Assembly: GCA_023392225.1 (NCBI GenBank)
Contig: JAEVZM010000164.1
Span: forward strand, 1 to 6,003
Reading direction: 5' to 3'
Length of the DNA: 6,003 nt
Origin: Pseudomonadota bacterium
GTDB taxonomy: Bacteria; Pseudomonadota; Alphaproteobacteria; Rhizobiales; Kaistiaceae
Under the pieces are notes generated by a model. That model had not been told where the DNA came from. It did no database searches and saw only the letters and a list, made by a program, of their open reading frames with translations. Of the stretch, positions 1-6,003 are shown one piece after another (the stretch's first letter is position 1; the number at the start of each line of letters is the position of its first letter). The translations under genes and the position numbers were made by a program.

Positions 1-2423
1 GCCCTGCCCCCAGCGCACCGGCGGTGACGCCGCCGACGGCACCGGCGCAGGACGCGCCGCAGGCCGATTTCCGCTCCTTCACCGTGCGCAACGCTCCGCA
101 GGGCAACGTGCCGGCGGATGCGGCCGCGCGCGACTCCGACGAGCCGCTCGACCTGACCAACCGGACGCCGGACACCAGCGGGGCGGCCGAGCCCCAGCAG
201 CCGACGGCGGCCAAGAAGCCCAAGCTCGATCCGTCTCGGATCGACCGCTATCTCCTGTCGGGCACCAACCTGATGTTCGAGGGTGAGACCGGCCGCCGCA
301 AGTGGGGGTTCTACCTGACCGCCGAGCAGGCCTCGCGTCCCGCAGCGCTCGCCATCGCCTTCAACAGCGCGATCTACGTCTCGCCCGAGGACTCGCTTCT
401 CGACATCAAGATCAACGACCGCCAGATCGTCAGCCGCGCGCTCCTCGCCCGCGAGAATCCGACCTATATCGACGCGCCGATTCCGCCCGGCACCTTGCAG
501 CCCGGGGTGAACGTGATCTCCTTCGTCGTCGATCAGCGCCATCGCACCGACTGCACGATGGTCTCGACCTACGACCTGTGGACGGAGTTCGAGGCGGAAG
601 GCACCGGCATCGTCTTCGAAGGGGCCGATCCGACCCGGCTGGCCAGCCTCGAGGAGCTTCCCGCCATCGGCGTCGACGGCACCGGGCGGACCCGGATCCA
701 CATCATCGCACCGGGGGGCGAGCGCGCCTTCGCCGATACCGATCTCGCCCGCCTCATCCAGGCGATCGTGCTGCGCGGCAACTTCCGGCAGGCGGTGGTG
801 TCGGTTGAGGAGCAAGACTACACCGGGACGCCGCAGGGTGTGCTGCGCCTGATGGTTGGGACGGCAAGCGAGCTCGCCAACGTCCCTGGGCTTCCCGACG
901 AGGCCGAGCGGGCGCCGACCGTCGGCTTCCTCGATACGCCCGGCGCCGCGCCGACCCTCGTCATATCCGGCCCGCGCTGGCAGGACGTCAAGGCTGCCAT
1001 GGGCTACGTCGCCAACGGTGTCGGCCGGCCGCGGGACGTGGTGCGCACCACCATCGACACCACGCCCATGATCCTGCCTCCGGTGCCGCTGATCAACAGC
1101 CCGCGCACGCTGTCGCTGGCCGAGCTGGGGGTGGCGACCGAGGAGTTTTCGGGACGGCGCTACCGGCGTGAGTTCTTCATCGGCCTGCCCGGCGACTTCT
1201 TCTCCGACGCCTTCGGTGAGGCGACGCTCTATGTCGACGGGGCCTATACCGAGGAGGTGCGGCCGGGGAGCCGGATCGACGTCTATGTCAACGGCTTCAT
1301 TGCCGCCAATACGCCGCTGACGTCGAAGGAAGGCGACATCCTGCAGCATCTGCCGATCAAGGTGTCGATGACCCACTTTCGGCCCGGCGTGAACACCGTC
1401 GCGATCGAGGCGGTGCTCGATACCGCGGCCGACGAGATCTGTGCACCGGGGACGGTGGCCAGTGGCCCCAACCGCTTCGTTCTGTTCGATACGAGCGAGT
1501 TCTCGATGCCGGCCTTCGCCCGGGTCGAGCGCTGGCCGGATCTGTCGGCACTCGCCGGCGCCGGCGTCCCCTATTCGCAGACCGAGGGACCCGTGCCGGT
1601 GGTCCTAGGGCGCAACAACGGCGAGACCTACGGCGCGGCCATGACCTTCCTGTCCGCGATCGCCATCAGCGGCGCCCAGCTCGTCCCGGTGGAGATGGGG
1701 CGAAGCGAGGCGCCGAGCGGACAGCCGGCGCTCTACGTCGGCGCGCTCAGTCAGTTCAATGCGGCGACGGTTGCCGATTTCGGCGTCGCCGACACGGCGC
1801 GGCAACGCTGGGACGCGCCGTTGCGCTACCCCAATTCGGTGGTCAACATCGACATCGATCCGAACCGGGTGGTGACCAACGCGTTCGGGGACTCGTCCTC
1901 GACGCAAGGCGTCTTCAATCGCTGGAAGAACGAGGTGCAGAACCCGAGCGGCCTCTATGGCCGCTGGGTCGAATTCGAGCGCTGGCTGGAGCGGAACTTC
2001 GACCTGTCATTCAACCAGTTCGAGGTCTTTGCCGAACAGGATGCCGAGTACGATCCATCCGACCGGTCGACGGCCGTCATCGTGCAGGCCCCGAAGGTCG
2101 CCAGCCGGTTGTGGACGATGGTCGCCGGGCGGACGCCGCAGGAGCTCACCACCGGTGTCGAAGCGATGACGGCGGTCAATTTCTGGTCGCAGCTCGGTGG
2201 CCGGGTGTCCGCCTATGACCAGGCGACCGGCATCGAGACGATACCGGCCAAGGCGGAGCGCTTCCTGCTGTCCAACGACTTCTCGATCAACAACATTCGC
2301 CTGGTCGCCGCCAACTGGCTGTCGGCCAACATCGTGGTCTATTCCGTCGCACTCGTCCTCCTGTGTTGTGTCCTGGGAGTCTGCACAACCGTCCTGCTTC
2401 GACGTCTGGGGAGGTCTTCGTGA
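1..2423 (+). CDS. bcsB: Cellulose synthase periplasmic subunit BcsB (5' end outside window)
   Basis: BcsB is the periplasmic partner of the cellulose synthase BcsA; it guides the emerging glucan and holds BcsA through a C-terminal membrane helix. The frame is open from the left edge (first full codon at 3). A GTG at 24 is only the first possible start in view: it has no signal peptide and sits in a Pro/Ala-rich linker, so the real start is upstream. Numbering from that GTG, a disordered linker (about 1-75) is followed by a carbohydrate-binding beta-sandwich (about 80-200, motif LQPGVN 158-163), a flavodoxin-like domain (about 220-345), a second sandwich (about 370-490, FRPGVN 452-457), a second flavodoxin-like domain (about 520-735), a helix with NWLSAN, and a transmembrane segment (about 770-792) ending in RRLGRSS. 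The alternating duplicated domains and the C-terminal anchor are the BcsB architecture. Domain limits are estimates. At least 806 residues are in view, similar to or longer than known BcsBs. Only two cysteines lie outside the membrane helix, C177 and C473. The stop overlaps the bcsZ start. Confidence 0.94.
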   Translation, partial: PAPSAPAVTPPTAPAQDAPQADFRSFTVRNAPQGNVPADAAARDSDEPLDLTNRTPDTSGAAEPQQPTAAKKPKLDPSRIDRYLLSGTNLMFEGETGRRKWGFYLTAEQASRPAALAIAFNSAIYVSPEDSLLDIKINDRQIVSRALLARENPTYIDAPIPPGTLQPGVNVISFVVDQRHRTDCTMVSTYDLWTEFEAEGTGIVFEGADPTRLASLEELPAIGVDGTGRTRIHIIAPGGERAFADTDLARLIQAIVLRGNFRQAVVSVEEQDYTGTPQGVLRLMVGTASELANVPGLPDEAERAPTVGFLDTPGAAPTLVISGPRWQDVKAAMGYVANGVGRPRDVVRTTIDTTPMILPPVPLINSPRTLSLAELGVATEEFSGRRYRREFFIGLPGDFFSDAFGEATLYVDGAYTEEVRPGSRIDVYVNGFIAANTPLTSKEGDILQHLPIKVSMTHFRPGVNTVAIEAVLDTAADEICAPGTVASGPNRFVLFDTSEFSMPAFARVERWPDLSALAGAGVPYSQTEGPVPVVLGRNNGETYGAAMTFLSAIAISGAQLVPVEMGRSEAPSGQPALYVGALSQFNAATVADFGVADTARQRWDAPLRYPNSVVNIDIDPNRVVTNAFGDSSSTQGVFNRWKNEVQNPSGLYGRWVEFERWLERNFDLSFNQFEVFAEQDAEYDPSDRSTAVIVQAPKVASRLWTMVAGRTPQELTTGVEAMTAVNFWSQLGGRVSAYDQATGIETIPAKAERFLLSNDFSINNIRLVAANWLSANIVVYSVALVLLCCVLGVCTTVLLRRLGRSS
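2408..2414 (+). promoter_or_regulatory. Ribosome binding site of bcsZ, inside the bcsB 3' end
   Basis: GGGGAGG lies 5 bases before the GTG at 2420, a strong Shine-Dalgarno match at good spacing. It decides the bcsZ start: an ATG farther upstream in the same frame (2363) would add 19 residues with no signal-peptide character and lies inside the bcsB membrane-helix codons. The GTG overlaps the bcsB TGA as GTGA, which points to translational coupling. Confidence 0.8.
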
Positions 2424-3469
2424 GTGTTGGGGGCACAGTTGTCGCGCGTTTCCTTGCCGGCCTTTGCATGATCCTCGCGATGACGGCCATTGCACGCTCG
2501 AGCTACGAGAACTCGCTCAATCCGGAGGACTGGGCAGCCTTTCGCGATCGTTTCGTGATGGAAGACGGCCGCGTGGTCGACGACGGCAATGGCGGCATCA
2601 GCCACAGCGAGGGCCAGGGCTACGGACTGCTCCTCGCCTTTTCGGCGGGCGACCGCGGCACCTTCGAGCGGATGTTCGATTTCACCCGCAACCAGCTGCT
2701 GATCCGGGATGACGGCCTGGCGGCCTGGAAGTGGGACCCCGGGGCCAATCCCCACATCGTCGACGTCAACGATGCCAGCGACGGTGACATTCTGATCGCG
2801 TACGCGCTCGGCCTGGCCGGCAAGGCTTGGGGCGAGCAGCGCTATACCGATGTGGCGAGGTCGATCGCCACGGCGATCGGGGCGCATCTGCTGAAATCGG
2901 TCAACGGGCGGGTGGTGCTCCTGCCCGGCGTCCGCGGCTTCGCGCCGCCGGATAGACCCGACGGGGTGGTGGTCGTCAATCCCTCCTATTGGGTCTTCGA
3001 GGCTTTCCCCGTGCTCAAGGAGCTGGCGCCCGAGGTTCCCTGGGACGAGGTGGCCTCCGCCGGCGCCGAGCTCATTGCCGCGTCGCGGTTCGGTCCGGCG
3101 GCGATGCCGGCCGACTGGGTGCAGATCACGTCCAACGGATTGAGCCCGGCGGACGGCTTCCCGGCCGTCTACGGGTACAATGCGATCAGGATTCCGCTCT
3201 ATCTGGTTCGGGCTGGAATCGATGGCCCGTTCCTCGATCCTTTCTCGACCGCCGCAGGGGCGACGACGCTCTTCGAGCTCACCACCGGCAAACCCACCGA
3301 GCGCCTGACCGACCCCGGCTACCGGATCATCGACGCGCTGGTCGGCTGCGCCCGCGGCGTGCCGGTGCCGGATGATCTGCTGAGCTTCGCGCCGACGAAG
3401 TACTATCCGTCGACGCTGCACCTTCTCGGGCTCTCCTACCTGGCATCGAGGGGGGGACGATGCGGCTGA
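2420..3469 (+). CDS. bcsZ: Periplasmic endo-1,4-beta-glucanase BcsZ, family GH8
   Basis: BcsZ hydrolyses beta-1,4-glucan in the periplasm and is a standard member of bcs operons (CelC in rhizobia). From the GTG start it has 349 residues, close to the 368 of E. coli BcsZ. Residues 1-25 are a signal peptide: an Arg at 10, then a hydrophobic stretch ending near TAIA, with probable cleavage just before RSS. Family motifs, compared with E. coli BcsZ from memory: SHSEGQGYG, with E64 matching the proton donor E55; WKWDPG followed by NDASDGD (D121, D123), matching NSASDGD; EQRYTD; LLPGVRGF; and NPSY (187-190). At the position of the E. coli base D243 (SYDAIRV) this protein reads GYNAIRI, with Asn at 254 (codon AAT, 3179-3181). 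GH8 is known to contain subgroups that use a different or undetermined base, so loss of activity does not follow. The gene overlaps bcsB by 4 bases and the next gene by 10. The assignment is firm; enzymatic activity is inferred. Confidence 0.94.
   Translation: MSVGGTVVARFLAGLCMILAMTAIARSSYENSLNPEDWAAFRDRFVMEDGRVVDDGNGGISHSEGQGYGLLLAFSAGDRGTFERMFDFTRNQLLIRDDGLAAWKWDPGANPHIVDVNDASDGDILIAYALGLAGKAWGEQRYTDVARSIATAIGAHLLKSVNGRVVLLPGVRGFAPPDRPDGVVVVNPSYWVFEAFPVLKELAPEVPWDEVASAGAELIAASRFGPAAMPADWVQITSNGLSPADGFPAVYGYNAIRIPLYLVRAGIDGPFLDPFSTAAGATTLFELTTGKPTERLTDPGYRIIDALVGCARGVPVPDDLLSFAPTKYYPSTLHLLGLSYLASRGGRCG
3448..3457 (+). promoter_or_regulatory. Purine-rich ribosome binding site for the TPR gene, within the bcsZ 3' end
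   Basis: GAGGGGGGGA precedes the ATG at 3460. The GAGG core ends 8 bases before the start. It lies inside the last bcsZ codons, and the downstream ATG overlaps the bcsZ stop (TGA at 3467-3469), so re-initiation by ribosomes finishing bcsZ is likely. The site contains a run of seven G (3450-3456). Confidence 0.6.
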
Positions 3470-6003
3470 TCCTCGCCGCCCTTTTCGTCGTTCTCGCTGG
3501 CGCGGTCGGCTGGCTGGCGGGAACGCATTTCGGCCTGGTCGGCGATTCCGACGTGCCTGATCGCAATGTCGTGACGGGCTCCACGAGCCCCACCGTCACC
3601 GCGCCGGCGAGCGACAGCCCGCCGGTACGGGTGATCGTCGTCCAGGATACCTCGAGCCCGCCTCCGGCCGATGAGCCCAACGACCTGACGGCCCCGCGCG
3701 CCGATGGCGCAACCGGGACCGATGGCCAGAGCGGGGCGCCATCCGCGGCGCGACCGGTCATCAATCCGGTAGATCCCGAGGTGGACGAGTCCGCGCTGCG
3801 CTACTTCGCAAGGACCGGTGACCAGCGTCGCCTAGAGGCCGAGATGGCGCGGCTCAAGCTGCTCTATCCGGATTGGGTGCCGCCGGCCAATCCGGCAGCG
3901 CCGGAGGTCTATGTCGATCCGGACCTCGATCGGATGTGGAAGCTGTTCTCGCAGGAGAAGTATGCGGACGTCCGTGCGGCGATCGCCGAGCGGCGGGCGC
4001 GTGAGCCCGACTGGCAGCCGCCCGTGTCGCTTCTGGCCCTGCTCGACGAGGCCGATGCCCGGGTCAAGCTGGTCAACGCGTCGAACGCGAAGCAGTGGAA
4101 GACCGTCATCGACACCGCGTCGGCCCAGCCGAGCCTCTTGACCTGCGCCTATGTCGACGTGCTGTGGCGCGTCGCCGAGGCGTTCGCCAATACCGATCGC
4201 ATGCCGCGGGCCAAGGACACCTACGTCTACATCCTGACCAACTGCGACAATCCGCAGGAGCGGGTTGCGACGGTCGAGAAGGCCATGGACGTCCTGCCGG
4301 CGGCCGATCTCGACGCACTCTTCGCCTTGCAGCGCGGCGACGAGTTCGCCCCCGTGCAGGACCTGCTGCTGCGTCGCCGGGTCTCCGTCACCTCGGAGGA
4401 TCCCACCCAGATTTCGCCGCCCGAGGATCTCGAGCAGCTCGCCGCTCTCGCCAAGGATGGGGACGCGGCCGATGCACTGCTGCTCGGCTGGTACTACTAC
4501 CGTCACAAGGAGCCGCGGAAGGCGATCGACTGGTTCGATCTCGCCCGGCAGAGGGATCCCAAGAGCGCCAAGGCGGTCGAAGGCTACACCCTGTCGCTCA
4601 TCGATCTCGACCGCTTCGCCGACGCCGAGGCCGCGAGCTACGAATGGCGCGACAGCTCCGAGGACAATCTCGCCGCCTATCTGATCGCTGCGGTCGGCCT
4701 GCTGTCGCTGGAGCCGCCGGTGCGCATCGACGAGGCGGTGCTCAAGCGCATGGCCGATGTGATCGTTCGCGAGAAGAGCCTGCAGGGCGGAGAGCAGATG
4801 GGCTGGTATGCCTACAATCTCGGCCAGATCCGCACGGCCTCGCGCTGGTTCGAGACGGTGCTGCGCTGGGATCCGGAGTACGAGCCGGCCGCCTACGGGC
4901 TTGCGGTGGTCCGCTGGGCGATGAACGACGTGGCCACCGTCAACGCCATCAAGCGCGACTGGGCGACCCGCTCGCCGCGGATTGCCAATGTCGGCCGTCC
5001 CGGCTCGCGGACCGAGCTCCGCGGCAGCCAGCCGGTGCTCGACGACAACGTCTACTACTACCCCAATCCCGCGCCCTATGCCGGCACCACGTCGACCGGC
5101 GGTGGTCAGGGATACTACTACGCCAACGGCGTGCGGGCGGACACGGGTAGCAGGACGGTCGTCACCACCGCCCCGACCTATCCCCAGGTCGTCCGCGACG
5201 TGCCCGCGCAGGGCTACGTGGACCAGCCCTATGTCGGGGGCAGCTACGTCGACCAGCCCTATGCAAGCCAGCCCTACGCCGTCGATCAGCCCTATGTGAG
5301 CCAGCCTCATCCGGGCCAGCAGCCCTATGTCGGCCAGCCATACGCCGACCAGCCCTATGTCAGTCAGCCCTATCCCCGGCCGCAATCCTATGTCGAGCCG
5401 GACATCATCGAGCAGCCCTACGTCCAGCAGCCCTATGTCGAGCAGTACGTCCAGCGGCCAGCGGCGGTCGTCTCCGGTGGTGGCTCCCGGAGCACGAACT
5501 GCGGCACCCTGTCGACCCCGACCCGGTCGCTGTCGGCGGCGGCGGCCCTCAGCCGGGGATGGTGCCTGATGGACCTCAACCGGCCGGCCGAGGCGGCGGA
5601 GGCCTTCGACGTCGCGCTCGGATCCGGGAGCCTCAAGACACGCAGCGACGCGGCCTACGGCGCTTCACTGGCCAACCTTCGCTCCGGCGTGACCGACAAG
5701 GCCTGGGTCGCGGCCGCGGCGGCGCCGATGCCGAAGAAGAGCCAGACCGAGCTCAACCTGACGATTCTCAGCCAGCAGGCGACGGCCGCCTATACCGACG
5801 GTCGCTACATCGAGGCGATCCTCGCCCTCGATGAGCGTGCCCGGTTGGCGCCGGAGCAGAACGACCTGATGGTGTTGCGCGGCTGGTCCTACTACAAGCT
5901 CGGCCGGCTTGCGGATGCCAAGCGCATCTTCGAAGCGGCGGCGCAGACCGGCTATCCCGAAGCCCAGGCCGGTATCGCCGCCGTCGACAACCGCCAGATC
6001 CGC
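3460..6003 (+). CDS. Exported TPR protein of the cellulose operon, BcsK- or BcsC-like (3' end outside window)
   Basis: The frame runs 848 codons from ATG 3460 to the right edge without a stop. Residues 1-26 are a hydrophobic signal peptide or membrane anchor (MRLILAALFVVLAGAVGWLAG). Next comes a Pro/Thr/Asp-rich linker (about 28-108), then a charged helix (ALRYFARTGDQRRLEAEMAR, 112-131) followed by LYPDW, then helical repeats. TPR-like units are visible near 336-368, 371-402 and 448-481, and more canonical ones at 693-724, 769-799 and 802-835 (for example GWSYYKLGRLADAKRIFEAA). Between the clusters, 528-667 is a Tyr/Gln/Pro-rich block with ten QPY repeats. Position directly after bcsZ, export and TPRs point to the periplasmic scaffold of cellulose secretion. 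Two candidates remain. One is BcsK, the TPR protein that replaces BcsC in rhizobial-type (type III) operons. The other is BcsC, which ends in an outer-membrane barrel. The N-terminal linker and Tyr-rich block fit BcsC poorly and I favour BcsK, but the C terminus is out of view. Coding is certain; the family name is inference. Confidence 0.9.
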   Translation, partial: MRLILAALFVVLAGAVGWLAGTHFGLVGDSDVPDRNVVTGSTSPTVTAPASDSPPVRVIVVQDTSSPPPADEPNDLTAPRADGATGTDGQSGAPSAARPVINPVDPEVDESALRYFARTGDQRRLEAEMARLKLLYPDWVPPANPAAPEVYVDPDLDRMWKLFSQEKYADVRAAIAERRAREPDWQPPVSLLALLDEADARVKLVNASNAKQWKTVIDTASAQPSLLTCAYVDVLWRVAEAFANTDRMPRAKDTYVYILTNCDNPQERVATVEKAMDVLPAADLDALFALQRGDEFAPVQDLLLRRRVSVTSEDPTQISPPEDLEQLAALAKDGDAADALLLGWYYYRHKEPRKAIDWFDLARQRDPKSAKAVEGYTLSLIDLDRFADAEAASYEWRDSSEDNLAAYLIAAVGLLSLEPPVRIDEAVLKRMADVIVREKSLQGGEQMGWYAYNLGQIRTASRWFETVLRWDPEYEPAAYGLAVVRWAMNDVATVNAIKRDWATRSPRIANVGRPGSRTELRGSQPVLDDNVYYYPNPAPYAGTTSTGGGQGYYYANGVRADTGSRTVVTTAPTYPQVVRDVPAQGYVDQPYVGGSYVDQPYASQPYAVDQPYVSQPHPGQQPYVGQPYADQPYVSQPYPRPQSYVEPDIIEQPYVQQPYVEQYVQRPAAVVSGGGSRSTNCGTLSTPTRSLSAAAALSRGWCLMDLNRPAEAAEAFDVALGSGSLKTRSDAAYGASLANLRSGVTDKAWVAAAAAPMPKKSQTELNLTILSQQATAAYTDGRYIEAILALDERARLAPEQNDLMVLRGWSYYKLGRLADAKRIFEAAAQTGYPEAQAGIAAVDNRQIR
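5212..5460 (+). repeat. In-frame QPY repeat tract within the TPR protein gene
   Basis: This tract encodes residues 585-667 of the TPR protein. The core unit is (V/A)-(D/S/G/E)-Q-P-Y, spaced 5 to 15 residues apart. Ten exact QPY triplets occur, beginning at residues 589, 599, 604, 610, 621, 626, 631, 636, 652 and 657, plus one QPH variant at 615. At DNA level, Gln is CAG in all ten, Pro is CCC in nine and Tyr is TAT in seven. The 15-base unit GACCAGCCCTATGTC occurs identically at 5221-5235 and 5347-5361, so this is a degenerate tandem repeat in DNA as well as protein. A Tyr-rich lead-in with two YYY triplets (residues 532-534 and 552-554) precedes it. The tract is predicted disordered, and its function is unknown. 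Confidence 0.9.

Noticed and set aside
2363..2419. Upstream ATG start for bcsZ at 2363
   Set aside because: It would overlap bcsB by about 60 bases and put 19 polar residues ahead of the signal peptide. The GTG at 2420 has a strong ribosome site at 5 bases and starts directly before a normal signal peptide.
2453..2470. Possible lipoprotein box (LAGLC) in the BcsZ signal peptide
   Set aside because: The residue before Cys is Leu rather than Gly, Ala or Ser, and the hydrophobic core continues past the Cys to a normal cleavage site.
2339..3421. Open frame of 360 codons on the - strand
   Set aside because: It is antisense to bcsZ, which carries clear GH8 motifs. The translated product is Arg/Asp/His-rich with no recognisable domain; long antisense frames are common in GC-rich genomes.
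4095..5150. Open frame of 351 codons on the + strand in another frame inside the TPR gene
   Set aside because: The product is Arg/Gly/Ala-rich with no motif, and it is fully inside the better supported frame starting at 3460.
3832..5385. Open frame of 517 codons on the - strand with recurring IGL/DIGL motifs
   Set aside because: It lies antisense to the TPR gene. Its low-complexity IGL pattern is the reverse complement of the QPY repeat, its composition is Arg/Gly/Ile/Val-rich and unlike a folded protein, and the + strand frame has a ribosome site, export signal and TPRs.
1..6003. RNA genes, CRISPR arrays, insertion sequences, terminators or internal promoters
   Set aside because: The window is covered almost end to end by three overlapping coding frames, and I saw no tRNA-like fold, spaced direct repeats of CRISPR type, transposase or T-tailed hairpin. 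The only repeat is the in-frame QPY tract.

Overview
The window is a strongly GC-rich stretch with all recognisable coding on the + strand. It reads as the middle of a bacterial cellulose synthase (bcs) operon. The protein sequences and gene order suggest an alphaproteobacterium, probably of the Rhizobiales (Hyphomicrobiales) type. That assignment is inference, because no rRNA or other phylogenetic marker is present.

Layout: (1) positions 1-2423 hold most of bcsB, the periplasmic, membrane-anchored partner of the cellulose synthase; its true start and signal peptide lie upstream, outside the window. (2) Positions 2420-3469 hold bcsZ, a family GH8 endoglucanase with its own signal peptide. It starts on a GTG that overlaps the bcsB stop by 4 bases (GTGA). 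(3) From 3460 to the right edge runs a third open frame, at least 848 codons long and with no stop inside the window. It overlaps the bcsZ stop by 10 bases and encodes an exported or membrane-anchored tetratricopeptide-repeat (TPR) protein in the position of BcsC or BcsK. There are no intergenic gaps, and I see no internal promoter or terminator, so the three genes look co-transcribed and translationally coupled.

How they work together (family knowledge): BcsA, presumably encoded just upstream, polymerises UDP-glucose and extrudes the glucan. BcsB receives it in the periplasm and holds BcsA in the membrane. BcsZ trims or edits glucan in the periplasm. The TPR protein is expected to be the periplasmic scaffold or export partner.

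The most unusual points are a Tyr/Gln/Pro-rich block in the TPR protein, with ten QPY repeats lying between two TPR clusters, and an Asn in BcsZ where the E. coli enzyme has its catalytic-base Asp. Long open frames on the - strand and in other + frames are composition shadows.
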